A DNA stretch of 64,000 nucleotides, taken from the NCBI GenBank assembly GCA_027382625.1, contig JAJKFJ010020707.1, positions 1-64,000 of the forward strand. The letters are read 5' to 3'. Positions 42,319 through 54,753 of this stretch are shown here, piece by piece. The translations under genes and the position numbers were made by a program. Under the pieces are notes generated by a model. That model worked only from the letters and a program-made list of their open reading frames with translations, was not told where the DNA came from and did not search any database. The stretch's first letter is position 1; each line of letters begins with the position of its first letter. The DNA comes from Tetmemena sp. SeJ-2015. Taxonomy: Eukaryota; Ciliophora; Spirotrichea; Sporadotrichida; Oxytrichidae.

Positions 42319-44837
42319 ATGCAATAAGTCTCCTCTGCACTCAGTGGCAATAAAAAAGATGGAAAGGCATTTTAATCCAAGAATCTTAACTCTAAGAAGC
42401 AATATAGGAAAGGATAGAGCCATTTCAATTAGCAGGGTGTAGACAACTATCTCCAAAATTTCTAATAGAATTAGCTGAAAGTCCTAGACAGGAATAGGTC
42501 TATGTTTATTGACATCAAGTAGAATTCATTCGTAAACTATAAGGATCAAAGCAAGCAGGTGCTTCAAATCAAGAGCAAGCTTCCACAACCGACTTATGCT
42601 AATGTAAGCAATAATCAAGTCTTCAGCTCTCTAACTGTGCTTTTTTAGACACTTTTATCAAATATTCCAATCGAGAGTGCTTAGGATGTTTTCTAAACTT
42701 CTTTTAAAGTTTGAGAAAAGTCATAAATTTAATACGTACGTTTTGAGTTTACTTTGAAGTGAAGATTCTTAACTCAGGAATCAGAAAGTAAGAAGAGTTG
42801 GTGGATTTATACCTTGTAAAGTATGATTGTGGTTGGCATAGCAGAGAAGGATGCCTAATTGAATAAACAAATTGGAACGGAAAAGAAGTCTTATGGCTAC
42901 AAATCTGATGGAAAGATATTTCATGGAAAAGCCAATGGCGACGAGTATGGACCTAAGTTTGAAAGGTATGATGTGATCGGGTGTGGACTAGTAATCAATT
43001 AGTTATTGCATTCACATGATAAAAATCATTATGATTAAATGAATGAGCAAGAAGCAAATCTTCTTTACCTTAAATGGGAGATTCTTAGGGAATGCCTTTT
43101 CCAATGTTTCTGTGGCGAAAGATAACATGTTTGCGGCTGTCTGCCTCCAAAGCATAAACGAAGAAGTTCAAACTAATTTCATTGGAGAGGAAAATTCTAG
43201 TTTAAAAGAAGTTTTAAGTTTTATTGTGTCTTAAATAAGTTTTTCTTCTCAACTTGATGGCTTCAAATTTGACTTGGAGTCATTCAGACTCAAAATCGCG
43301 GAGCAGGAATATCAGGAAATTAGAAACGTAACAACCTAGATTAATGCTGGTTCGATCCACGACCTGGTGTAATCTTACCTAATTCACTATGCATACGTTG
43401 AAACATTGCAAGGGATGGAAGATGACATAAGTGGAGTGAGTTCTATTCCAAAACCTAGCAAATCTTCCATGGCTCCTCTCAAGATAACTTAACATGCAGA
43501 AAATAAAATTGACATAAAAGTAAATGGGAAGAGCTCTGAAACTAATGGCATCCACAACAATCAAACTATTTTATAATTCAATTTTAGTTCAAGAATATGG
43601 TTATTTTTTATTTTTTTAATAAAAGATAATTATTTTTTCTGTAAAAAAGGACTTTTTTAGGATAACTATTTTTCATTATTTTTTATCCTTAAAGATAAGG
43701 ATATTCATAGAAAAAAAGTTTAAATTTTTTAAAAACAACATTGAAGGCAAGTCAAATGCCTAAAAAGAATGTTAAAGAAAATCACTGAATGCAAAGAAAC
43801 CATAAAAGCTTAGGAGGAATAAATAGACACTTCTACTCAATCTCTTTAACACCATTAGCCGTTGCTGTATCACATGAAAAGTGAGATCATCAAAGGGAAT
43901 GGTTCAGAGCTAGATGATGATATTTCATCTAATCTCAGATTAGCTGGGTTGCAGCCTCTTGGAAGGTAAATCTCAGTACTCAGTGACACTTCCATGGAAG
44001 AATAACTTAACGATTTGCTGCGCAGAACAGTCAGATCAGAGTCGGTAAATGTCGCGGATGCTCTCTATGCACTACAAGCTCCTGGCCATCAGTTCTTCGA
44101 TGGATTCCACAAAAGAGTTAATCGAAGTGGAAGTTTGTATATAGAACCCCAAGTTACTGACTTTGTAATTGAGAAAAGCGAGAAGCATCAGAAGGCATCC
44201 TCTGTATTGCATTTGAAGGATAGAGGCGTACTGAGCTTTAAAATACTCTTTCTTTATTTAAATGAGATACATGATACTTAGTGGCGATATAGAGAGTGCA
44301 AGAAACTTAGTAAAGGAAAAGTTTCCGCAACTCTATGAAAGCAGCATGAGAGTGCAGGCTTATTTAGACGTACTCTCCTTCATTCACTTTGTGAGTGTGG
44401 GAAATATAGAGGATGCTATAAGCTATGCAGAGAACTTAGATTGATATATAAATTCGACCATTTAAATTTTAGACAAGTATGTTACTGACCAGAGGAAGTA
44501 CTACATTCCCTCGAAGAATTCCTAAAACAAAGAGATAAAAATAGAGGTGAAAGATGTGTTGATGCTGCTCTGCTTCTAAAACCCATCCGAGAGTGAGCTC
44601 AAATTTCTCGTTAGCTTAAGTCAACGATAACTGATTGCAGATAGACTCAACAATGAAATCCTAGGTATGTTAAATTTTCACTAAACTTGTACTTTAGGAT
44701 TCTGCAATAAGCTTCAGAGGAAGGGCAGACTCGGAGACTCAAACATGGAGATTATGTTCAAGCACTTGAGTCTTAGTTAGAATATTCTCTTCGAGAAGAA
44801 TAGTTTCTCTGGCAAAAGATTTCAACTCTATCAATGA
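42319..44837 (+). CDS. RanBPM/Gid1-like protein (SPRY-LisH-CTLH-CRA)
   Basis: Starts at ATG 42319 (MQQVSSALSGNKKDG...) and ends at TGA 44835-44837. Domain order: a Gln/Lys-rich leader, a SPRY domain (SYGYKSDGKIFHGKANGDEY, YDVIGCGLVI, FFTLNGRFLGNAF), a LisH-like helix (IHDLVQSYLIHYAYVETLQG, about 43350-43420), CTLH (SGDIESARNLVKEKFPQLYE and FIHFVSVGNIEDAISYAE, 44265-44440) and a CRA-like C-terminus (…RKGRLGDSNMEIMFKHL). This is the Ran-binding-protein-9/10 (Gid1) architecture, a core scaffold of the GID/CTLH E3 ubiquitin ligase. Several introns are short. An AT-rich ~150-bp piece (43575-43740) between LisH and CTLH may be a longer intron. The start lies only 65 bp after the PSS pointer candidate. 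Confidence 0.82.
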
Positions 44838-45854
44838 ATTAATTAAATCAGTGAGGAGAGATCAAACATTTCTCTGAATCAACTAAGAATTAGATCCATG
44901 ATACAGCAGAATCAATTTAATTATGAGAATCAAAATAATAAATTAAAAATTTTTTAATTAAGTAAAATTAAATTATTTTTCAGATAATTAATTTTAAAAT
45001 CTCTGTTAATAAACTTATCTTAAATAGAAAGAGAAAAAATGCGTGAAAATTATCACTATAAATCGAGAGAGGCATTTGATAATCTGTAATTATTTAATGA
45101 AGTTTTTCAAATTTATTATATTCTTTGGATAATGAGTAGAACTGGATTATATTTGTAGCATTAAACGATGTGTGTGATACTTGAAACTATCTCAAGTTTA
45201 TTTGACAAAAATTAAGATCTTATAGTTCGTTTAGATATCAAATTTAACTTAAACTAAACTTAAGAGTTATAATTAAATTATCATACATACCAAATTTATT
45301 TTTAAATTGTTTGAAAAATTAAGCTGGGGTAACAATGTAACTTTATTATAATTTATTCATTTCTTACAGAATTTAGATCAATAAATAGTTACCAACTCTA
45401 AAAGGTAGTAGCTTTATAAAAACTTAAATAAATAGCTACTGCCAAATTACTTTAAAAAAAAGAATGATGGTGACATTTTTAAAGATTAGAATTTTGAATT
45501 ACTTTTTAACAAAATCTATTTATTTTGCATGTAATATTAATTCTTAAATCATAATATTAAAGATAACAGAATGGCATAGGGAGGGAGAATTTATAAGTAA
45601 TTTAATCTTTACTCAATTTCATTATTTATATTTATTTAGTAGAATATGCCTCAGGAATTATATTTTACTAAGCTTTTAATAAATTAAATGATATAACCAT
45701 TTAATCTTTTAAAAAATTTAAAGTGAGGTAATAAAGATAAGATCATAATCTTAAAAAATAATGCTGGCATATTCTTATAATTTTGAGTAAAGAAGTTTTA
45801 ATGAAAGATCAAAGTTTAGAGTCAAGATAAGTTTCCTCCCTATAGGCAGATTTT
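44838..45854. other. AT-rich intergenic region
   Basis: About 1 kb of very AT-rich sequence with stops in every frame between the RanBPM-like and NTF2 genes. No repeat unit, RNA gene or ORF was recognised. Regulatory signals for NTF2 presumably lie at its right end, but no motif is convincing. Confidence 0.55.
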
Positions 45855-46476
45855 ATGAACATCGGCGAGCAGTTCGTCCAACACTACTACAACGTTTTCG
45901 ATAACTCAAGAGCTGTAAGTCTACCCACTCTAACTAAGGAATTATAAGCCTAACTCAAGTTGAGGTTCACAATAACTAAGGCACTTTCTCAACCATATAA
46001 GAGAAGTCCCATCTATAATGTCCAATACCCACTATATGATATTCCGCAGTAAAGTCCGCTATATATGTATGCTATGAAATTCACTTGACCTTTGAGTAAA
46101 GGCAGTGAGGTTATAATGTCTCTTAAGCTTATGATAACCAGTTTGAGTTTTGAGTAGTAGTTATGAACCTTTAATGTTATAGGGACTCAAGGAGCTCTAC
46201 ACTAATGACTCTATGTTGACCTTTGAGGGTGAGCAGTTCCAGGGAGTTCAGAACATTCTTGACAAGTTCGGAAGCTTTGGTCAGATCAGACATCAGATCA
46301 AATCCTTCGACGCCCAGCCTTCAGTCAACAACGGCATCCTTTGCTTCGTCTCTGGAGATCTCTTTATCGACGGCAGTGAGAACGCAGTCAAGTTCGCCCA
46401 AGTCTTCCAACTTGTGCCCGGTGGCTCAGCTGGCTTCTACTGCTTCAACGACATGTTCAGACTTAACTACGGATGA
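45855..46476 (+). CDS. NTF2: Nuclear transport factor 2
   Basis: Exon 1 is 45855-45914 (MNIGEQFVQHYYNVFDNSRA), intron 45915-46182 (268 nt) and exon 2 46183-46476 (GLKELYTNDSMLTFEGEQFQ …, ending FNDMFRLNYG). About 117 residues, the normal size for NTF2. It shows the usual YYxxFDxxR…L…Y…SMLTFEGE…G start and the C-terminal strand FQLVPGG…FNDMFRLN. NTF2 imports Ran-GDP into the nucleus by binding FxFG nucleoporins. GC-richer coding sequence suggests high expression. It is close upstream of the Aurora-like kinase on the same strand. Confidence 0.95.
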
Positions 46477-46813
46477 GCATCATCTTATTGAGTTCAGTCT
46501 CTCACGAGGAGATCTCAACTCTTTCATCACTTCAAAGCTTCAAAAATTTAACTCTCTATCATGATGGTATGCATTTAAAAAAGCTGGCTTAAACTAAGAT
46601 TAAGCTTGATAGAAAGTGCAAATGAGCGCCCTTTATTTGCTCAATCTATCTAGTTCAATCGAAGCAAGAGTCAGTCTTTGAAAAGAGTTAATTTTGTTCA
46701 AAACCTTAGAAAGATACCTCTCCACAATCTTAACTCCTCCTCCACTCCTCCTCTATTAAATAACTATACTCAACTCCCCATTCATAATATCCGATTTCTC
46801 TTTTTCTAGAACA

Positions 46814-49115
46814 ATGCAGAGCTAAGAATAAGATTAGAGGAAGAAGTCGCTTTAAAGATATAATAATTTGAATTTACTGCTTAAAATGTAGCAGAAAACC
46901 TAATATATTACGGTGCCACCTGAGCTGAAGAGCAAGGTAAATAATGTCAAGAATAGAATACTTTTCCTGTCACCCTCAGTCACATCAGGGGAAGAGAGAG
47001 AATGCAGAAAGGATGATTTTGAGTCACTCGCTAACTCAAATATCGGAGTTGGTGGTTTCGGAAAAGTCTATAAAGTCAGGCACAAGGTTTCAAAGAATGT
47101 ATTTGCCATCAAAGTTATCAACAAAGCCAAGATTATCGAACATGATTTGGTTGAGCAGATTAAACTGGAAGTGAAGATAATGTATAATCTCAACCATGAG
47201 CATATCGTAAAGCTATTCAATCACTATGAAGATGATGATAACTTCTATCTGATTTTGCAATATGCTTCAAAAGGCCAGCTCTACACCATGCTTAAGAGAG
47301 AGGGAAGACTAAATGAGAGAGTAACTGCACAATTTCTAAGAGAAGTCATTTCAGCCGTCTAATATTTACACTCACTAGATCCTCCTATCATTCACAGAGA
47401 CATCAAGCCTGAGAACATATTGCTAGACTCCAATAACTGTGTGAAGCTTGCAGATTTCGGATGGTCAAATTTTTTCAATGAGGAGAGAAGAAGATTGACT
47501 TACTGTGGTACACCAGAGTATCTTGCACCAGAGATGATCAAGCAGTGTGGTCACGACAAGTCCCTTGATATCTGGAACATTGGAGTGCTGATGTTCGAGC
47601 TCTTAACTGGCAGTCCTCCCTTTGAAGGTGCTAATTAGAACGATCTTTTTGACAACATTCTAAACTTTAGAATTAAGTGGCCAAAAGGCTTTTCGGGAGT
47701 TGCTAAAGACTTAGTTTCAAAACTTTTGAAGACCAACCCTGCAGAGAGAATAAATCTGGATGAGGTGACGAACCATCCTTGGTTTAAAGCCAATCCTCCT
47801 ATAAAGCCAGTTATCACTTAGGAAATTCCTCCTCCTTAGGCCTAAGTTCCTGCTCAGAAACTTCCTCTAGATACTGAAACTATCAAGAAGGAAAACTACC
47901 AAGTCGTTTCTAAGCCCTCAATTGCTAACAAAGCTGAGGCCTAAGCTGAAACCAGACAGTCCTTGCTGATCTAAGATAAGCTGAAGCAAGTGAACATAAA
48001 TCTCGCCTCACAGCCTGAGAAAGATTCAAAGGATGCCAATATAGAAGAATTGAATTAGAAGCTGATTCAAAATAAGAAAGAGCTCAACGATCTCAAAATG
48101 AGCTACACTATGAAGTGTAAGGAACTAGAGTAAGCACAAAAAGAGATAGTAGAACTGAAGGAAACTTTGAGCCAAAAGAATGCTTATTCTTCTAAGGACA
48201 ACTCTGAGGTCAAGAAGTTAATGGAGGAAAATCAGAAACTAAGAAGCCTCAATAAGCATAGAGATGAGATCTTAATTCAAATGGAAAGCTAGAATAAGAG
48301 TTTAAGGGACACAGAAACCTAACTTAAGGTTACACAAAATGACTATGAGCTCTTATAGAGCACCAACAGAAATTTGGAACTTAGAAATAAGGAACTAAGT
48401 GAAAAGATTGAACTCTTAGACACCAAACTTAGTCAATTTAAGGAGAAGGCATTCTAATTTGAGAAAGAAAAGGAGCAAGTGACTATAGAATACTAAAATA
48501 AGATAGAACTTCTTTCATACAAGCTTCTAAACAAAGCAGAAAATGATTCTTAAGCTGCAGGCGATGATTCTAAGAACGGCAGTGGTTAATTCAGAGAATT
48601 GCTCGGCTTGTGCAAAGGAGACTTAGATGAAATTCTTAATAGGTTGAGAGCTCAATTCTAAAACGAAGGAATCGAAGACTAGCTGAGAAAAGAGCTCCTT
48701 GAATAGTCAAGAAAGACAAATGAATTGAAGTCTGAGCACGAGAGATAGATCTACCAGCTAAGTAACGAGAATTTCTAAAAGCTAGACAAGCTTCAGCAAA
48801 GGAACGAGTCTGAAAAGAAGGCTGCTTTGTTAAAGCTCAAAGAAGAAATCGGTTTGAAAAATGACCGCATCCGTGATCTAGAAAAGAATGAAAAAAGGTA
48901 AATTATCTCTTTGTTAACAAACTTTGTTTAGATTTTTATCAGAGAAGGAGAAGAGCGAAAGTTTCTAGAGGCAACTTAGAGAAATCTAAGAGAGAATGAA
49001 AAGTCTTCAGGCTGACAGAGATATCATAGAGTAGGACAAGAGATATCTTGAAGATACCCTTAAAAAGTACGATGATAAGATACTAGACCTTGAGTACTAA
49101 CTTAAGAAAAAGTGA
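46814..49115 (+). CDS. Aurora-like protein kinase with long coiled-coil tail
   Basis: ATG 46814 is in frame with the kinase. Kinase motifs in order: GVGGFGKVYKV (Gly loop), FAIKVINK (Lys), HRDIKPENILL (catalytic loop), ADFGWSNFF, activation loop RRLTYCGTPEYLAPEMI and SLDIWNIGVLMFELL. ADFGWS and the activation-loop spacing are Aurora-like, with an activating Thr (RRLTYCGT) in the expected place. The kinase ends near 47790. It is followed by ~430 residues of Gln/Lys/Glu-rich coiled coil, interrupted by one 34-nt intron (48898-48931), to TGA 49113-49115. Aurora kinases of animals and yeast lack such a tail; it may replace an INCENP/TPX2-type targeting function or make this a ciliate-specific subtype. 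Many codons are TAA/TAG, confirming the code. Confidence 0.85.
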
Positions 49116-49139
49116 TTTACAATTCTAAGCTACTTCAAT

Positions 49140-51310
49140 TCATTGCATTATAATAGATTTTGTGACATCTAAATAAAATGATCTTAGTTAGCATAAAAGA
49201 GAATGATAATTCATATCTTAAATTATTCCGCAAAGGGTGCTGCTCAATTTTAAAACTTAGTCTAGAACTCCATCAACTTTCCTCCATCATCTTCCCTTAG
49301 TCCAGTTATAATAGAGAGATACTCTGCAAACTCACTTGCGTCTTCTTGCTTCAGCTGAAGGGAAATAAATTAAGAAACGAATTGGATGTAAATTTCTTTC
49401 TCAAAGAATGGAGAGAAGCTCATCTCTATTCTATCGATTCCATTTGACTTTACATCATTTATGATCTCTCCGACTATCATGTTTATGCGACTAAAGCAGC
49501 TTAATAAATTAATAAAAGCTAGAGTTGAATTCTGGTCTTCTTAAAAAACTTTCTATATCCTCAACCTATGAGAAGTAGGCTAGGACATCTTAGACTGCGA
49601 GTTTATTGAGAACGATATCAAATAGGGATGAGTAGAACAGCTTGAATGTTTCTTTGAGGCGTGAGTGCGGTTGATAAATATCTAATCCAAATCTGTGTAG
49701 TGCGAGGAATTAATAATTATCAGATGACTCATACTGATCAATTCCAGTGACATTATGATGATAGAGCATCAATTGAATGAGTTGCTTGAGGACTTTGAAT
49801 CTGTTAACTGCCTCAGATATCAAATCATTGATACTCTTTCTCTAATCATGCTACTTTTGTCCATAGAGGACCTGCAACTTGTTTTGCAAGTATAATGGAA
49901 TTTATGAGCTGATATGAATAAGCTTGTCTCCGCTTGTGATCTGATTCAAATTTTCTAGTAAGAGGGTATCGTTGAAGTAAATATCTTGAATTGCTTGCCT
50001 TAAAAATCTTTCATTTCCAATTGCATCACTTGTTAAAGCGTAGATAATTCTATCTTTTCTTGATAGCTAGTTAAAAGTAGAAGCCTAGAAAGAAGTTGCC
50101 TTTCCTGTAAAGTCATTCCAAAGTTAATTAATCAGGACACTTGAAAATTCTTGTGAAGATTACTCGACTAATGGAAGGAACTCCTCCATCAAATCATGTA
50201 TGAGTTAGATGTCTCCCTTTTAGATTACGTGCTATAAAAGCGTATATAAGAGGTCAAAGTCTCTGTTATCTCTGATATGATTTATAGTCGCGCTAAGTTC
50301 AGATATTTGCAATTCAACTATCTTTTAACAGAGTTACATTTTAATGGCTGGGTTCTTAATTTAGTTCAATTTATCGAGACTAACTACACCCTGAGATTAA
50401 ACTTAAAGATATTTAATTAGATAGATAGATTCCTCGTCAAGATAGTAGCCGCTATAATATTCTTGAGGAAGATCAACTGTTTCAATTACAAATTTGTAGC
50501 AACTTTGAGGCTTTCCTTCGAGGGCAAACTGCTGGAAAAGAGTGTCTATTTTATTAACTACAATATCTAATATCTTCTGCTCTTAAGCATTAAGAAATTA
50601 TAATAGATATTAACTATTTAAGCGTCATCCTAAATGTTTGATTCTAGGAACTCTGTCAAGTAAGCAAATGAGTTGTAGCTCAAATTCATTTTCTCGAGGA
50701 TTTATCTACATTACTCCAAATTAAATTCAACGAAGAAAATAAGAAAATCAGCATTGGGTGCCTATCCGTCAAGATCTTCTCTAAAAGCAGATTTTAAAAC
50801 TCCTCTGGGAGGTTTACCAGAGTTTGCAAAGCTAGCGAATCCATAAGAAGCTAATTTCACTTCATATTTCTGGTTGCTTATTAAAAATGAAGAAGGCCTC
50901 ACTAACCCATGTATCATGGATTTTAAGCTTCTGACATGCTTCACAACTTGATAGCCAATAAAGAACTTTTTCTCTTCAGTCCAAAACTCTTGCATGCGTT
51001 CTGAGAGTTCAGAGTCTTCCCAAATTTAAAGAAGAGAGTTAAGGTCCATCACATCCCTTTCCACTATCACTGCATAAGTTACTAACTTTTCATCCTTTCT
51101 AAAGGCGAATTTTAAATTAAGCTATGTAAGAATTGCCTTTGATAAAGATCGTGGTTTGAGACGTAGTTCTTGTAAAACTGCTTAATTAAACATTTCATAT
51201 ATGCACTTCATAAACGCAATTCGCGAGTACTTATTGACAGAGTGAAACGTATAAAAATTTCTGAACTCCTTAGTTTCTGTTCTTAAATCTGTAAAGTTTC
51301 CACTACTCAT
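49140..51310 (-). CDS. Pseudokinase-like protein
   Basis: A candidate start at 51310 (MSSGNFTDLRTETKEFRNFY) leads into a kinase-like fold. VTYAVIVERDVMDLNSLLQI resembles the hinge region, then MIHGLVRPSSFLIS stands where a kinase has HRDLKPxNILL, and VKLASYGFASF stands where DFG is expected. The catalytic Asp and the DFG Asp are both absent, so it is predicted inactive. The remaining ~450 residues are helical (for example FFVEFNLEQCRQILEKM; DIQLIHDLMEEFLPLVEQ; NRFKVLKQLIQLMLYHH) without a recognised domain. It ends at TGA 49140-49142, 25 bp from the convergent Aurora-like gene. The upstream gene's frame runs open into this region, so the two may be one gene joined by a short intron around 51310-51330. 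Confidence 0.6.
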
Positions 51311-53114
51311 GTACACCTACATACTCTAATTAATTCTTAACTGCATCCTCTAAGTCTTCTTGAGTTGGCTCTCTGTCTATAATGATGACATCCTATGTCT
51401 CATTTTGGTATTTGACATCTATGTGCATATAGTAAGTGAGGTAGGGCAGCTTGCTTTATTCGTCGAGAGAAAGAACTATTGCAGAGTTAGGATCTTCAGA
51501 TCTGTTTGGATTTACATTGAATGCTGCCTACGGTTTGTAATACTCGAGTATAAAGCTAGATGGTTACTCATTTTCTCTGAACTCTAGTTCTTGGTATTAG
51601 GGAACCACAGGCAGAGATGGCTGTACATATGGATTATACTCTTCCTCCTCTTCTTAATTTGCTTCCACTGGGGCCTCTTCATGCCAGGTTGGTTCGGAGA
51701 CAGACTTTTGAGTTTTTTATTGAAGCAGCTCAGTTTCCTGTTCATCCTTCTATTCCTCAACTATGATTAAATTGCTTTCATTATAATTGTTATAAGAAAT
51801 ACTTAGATCTTCTTTGGAATGACCTTCTTTATCTCATTTTCAAGCAGATGACCAGGGCCATAACTAAATGCAAGCACACTTCCATCGTTGCTAAAGTGCA
51901 AGTTTTGAAGAAATATCCTGTCTCTAATTTTCTTTTCCGCGAGATCAGATTCTTAAAGCATATGAATTTGTATCTCACCCAGTGACTTTCTAGACCTGCC
52001 AAACTTAAAAGATATAAGGTTATAATAGCAGCGATAAATGCTAATAACTCATGAGTTTTCATAACCAAGAAATGATGGTCGGTTTGATGTGAATCCCTCA
52101 CAGTAAGTACAGCTTGCAAGAACTAATCAGAGTAAGTTTCTAAGACATTCAATGCATCCTGAAGAGACTCAACATGCTCAACTTGCAAGAAGAAAGAAGC
52201 ATTCTGCCTGCGATAGGACTTATCATTACGATGCACATTCAAAGTCACAAAGTTTTTAATCACTCTGTATTTTGATTACCTTTTGTTTTACGAAGTTAAA
52301 AGAGTTGGTGTTCTTAAAATCTTGGAGTCCTCCAACTACAAGCAACTGCTCACTTTCGTAAAACTCTTGTACAAGGGTTTGAATCTGTTCCTTCATTAGA
52401 TCTACGTCTGCAAGGTTCAAGATATTCTGCTTTAATCTAAAGCCCTCACTCAAAACTAATAAATTTGGAATGAATAGAGCAAATATAAACTGAGAGGTCG
52501 TTAGTATTGATATTTGCCAGATTCAATTCAAAGCGTTGCGTCACTTCAAAATTTGCAAGAACAACTCTCACATAATTCTTCTAGTCTTACTCATCATTTT
52601 GGAAAGTTATTGGGACAAAAGACTTGCCAGTTTCTTTCTTTATATGCTCAACGATTTAAATAAAAACCTAAAAATAAGAGAGTAGAAAGCTAAATTATTA
52701 AAATCTTAACTTAATTTTGGAAAAATACTAATTCATGTTAAGAGGAATTTATTATTTAAAAAGAATAAGATATAATTTTGATTTGACTAAGTATAGATTT
52801 TTCAGATGAGGCAGATGAAGATATCTGCGGCTTTTATAGCGAAATAGGTGCCTCAATAAGACTTTTAAAGTTGATTTTCTTGATTCTAAATGTAAAGACA
52901 TCGAATTCATTTTCTTGAAGTTGTTAATTTAAACCTCTGAGGATCATTTCTTTCTCGCTCGATCCTCCGGCCAATATATTTTAACTTTACAAATATGAAA
53001 TTCTTAAATTCCAGGGCTTTATAAAAAGTATTAGTTTGTAAATGTAAGGTTGCTAGGAGTCTGAGAAGCAGAGTTGGCTCCATCTGCAGAGCACATAGAT
53101 ACACAGTTTCCCAT
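51311..53114 (-). CDS. Putatively N-myristoylated protein of unknown function
   Basis: ATG 53114 begins MGNCVSMC, a strong N-myristoylation/palmitoylation signature (Met-Gly plus adjacent Cys). The following segments include KKETGKSFVPITFQNDEQDQ and RVVLANFEVTQRFELNLANI, then ADVDLMKEQIQTLVQEFYE. A beta-rich stretch ENLHFSNDGSVLAFSYGPGH resembles a WD-type blade, and an acidic Gln/Glu/Pro region (EANQEEEEEYNPYVQPSLP) leads to HIDVKYQNETQDVIIIDREP. Several introns (for example 52640-52790) are not resolved exactly. No family is recognised with confidence. It probably acts at membranes. It may be the 5' part of the same gene as the pseudokinase-like segment immediately downstream. Confidence 0.5.
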
Positions 53115-53310
53115 TATTTTCTTATTTAAAGGCGATTAAGGCTCTTTATAATTTTTATAGATGAGTTAATTAGCAATATCTTTCTCCTTTTAGATTAGCT
53201 TGCGCATGATTAAATCATTTTAAGCATTAGAAAGTGACTTAGAATATTAATATTTGCCATTAATAAGTATATAATAATTATTATCATCACTCTCCCTCTC
53301 ACTAAATAAA

Positions 53311-53526
53311 ATGGGTCTCTTGGAATAACTCGGCAACGGAGAAAAGCAAAGACACTCTCACTCACATTTCCTATCTTATTTCTTCTATAGACAGTCTCCT
53401 TCTGCCCAAGCCAAGCAATTCTACAAGGAAAACACTAAGCTTATAAATAGCCTCGCCTGGGCTGCCACTCTCATGACTGTTATGAAAATTGGAGCAGTCT
53501 ACCTCTAAAAGAAAGATCAGGCTTGA
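53311..53526 (+). CDS. Small single-exon protein with one hydrophobic helix
   Basis: ATG 53311 to TGA 53524-53526, 71 codons. The N-terminal half is polar with His/Ser (EKQRHSHSHFLSYFFYRQS); the C-terminal half has an amphipathic-to-hydrophobic helix LINSLAWAATLMTVMKIGAV ending YLQKKDQA. The GC content and clean flanks support a real gene. The layout (short, basic, one helix near the C-terminus) resembles small mitochondrial inner-membrane proteins, but no family is recognised. Confidence 0.6.
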
Positions 53527-53771
53527 ACACAACCAAAGAAGTCAACTCTCGCAAGTTCAACTTCTTGATCAATATACTCGGTACAAGGTGTTTGCTCGAA
53601 AAGACAACAGGGAAATAAAATCCAGTTAAAGTTATATAATTATGTGCTCAAAAATAAGAGATAGATACTGTTTTCATATATCATTCCTTCAATTAAAAAA
53701 TTTAACTCAATCTTAAGTGTTCATAAGTTTTCTTCAATCTTTTTGCTATAAGACAGTCGAAAATTGTTCTC

Positions 53772-54414
53772 TCATCTGTATTAGGGCTGCTGCTGCTGTT
53801 GGTATCCTCCATATACTTGGGGCTTAAAAAATAAAGTGTACTGTCCATAGGCAGGCTATTATTGGGCATAAGAATTTTAACCTGAGTAGGGCTGTTGTTG
53901 CTAATATCCCGCCAGAGGCTATTACTGATAGCCAGCCGCAGAAGTTTGCTGCTAGTAGCCTGCAGGAGGTTGCTGGTATCCATAGCTTTGCCCAGCCGCC
54001 GCTGGCTGCTGGTAGTAGGCTTAGGAATATTAGGGCTGCTACTATTATTGAACTTGAGGCTAGGATATAGTTGATCCTTAAGAGTATTACTGATTGTAAA
54101 CGGCAGGCTTCTAAATTAAACGATTATATAAATGCTACTAGTACCCTGGTGCGGGTGCCACATATTGCTTTCCAAGACCCTAGTAGGTGGGAGAAGGTTA
54201 GGAGCCTTGAGAATTTGGATTGATGTGGTGGCTACTTTCTTGAGAAATCTGAACTCTGCTGTTATCAGCAACGGCATTTCAATTTATATGTAAATAAATT
54301 GAGAATATTTTTGCTGTGATGCTTTTTAACTTTCTTGCCATGGTGACCCTTGGAGTCATCGCTGGAGCTGTCACTGTGGTTCTTACTCTTTTTCTTTTAT
54401 GCATTTTTGTCCAT
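53772..54414 (-). CDS. Gly/Tyr/Gln/Pro-rich (prion-like) protein
   Basis: Minus-strand frame ending at TGA 53772-53774. The C-terminal ~140 residues are a near-repeat of AAGYQQ / QQPPAGYQQQ units (for example SYGYQQPPAGYQQQTSAAGY), ending YGGYQQQQQPQYR. An upstream exon, from ATG 54414, is Lys/His/Ser/Asp-rich (KKKSKNHSDSSSDDSKGHHG) and would join through an intron of about 55 nt near 54255-54310. Gln is encoded by TAG, TAA, CAG and CAA, so the repeat is not a simple trinucleotide expansion. Such sequences are typical of phase-separating or scaffold proteins. A hydrophobic plus-strand frame over the same DNA (54316-54615) is its antisense shadow. Confidence 0.6.
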
Positions 54415-54753
54415 TATCTAATTCTGGGAGGCTTAATTGTATGCTTAGCCATAGCTGGATTAAGGGTAACCGTTTTTACTAGATTAAGGAATTGCTTGGT
54501 TGTATTAATAAGCATTCGCACTTTACTAATAAACTTGAGCTGCTGGGTTTATCATGAAGGGATACTTAACACATGCATTTATTTTATGAGTATTATATAC
54601 AAGCAAATTATATGAATGAAAATGAAAATATATTTAAAAATATTAGAAATTAAAGAGAAAACTAATTCAAAGATGACCTTTAGTTTTAAAACCATAGATT
54701 TTTTGCCAAATCACCCTCCTTTCAAATAAAATTAAAATCCTCTATCTAAAAAA

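Noticed and set aside
54316..54615. Very hydrophobic plus-strand ORF resembling a multi-pass membrane peptide
   Set aside because: It is the antisense of a Lys/His/Ser-rich exon on the minus strand; hydrophobicity arises from reading Lys/Glu codons backwards, and no family or context supports it.
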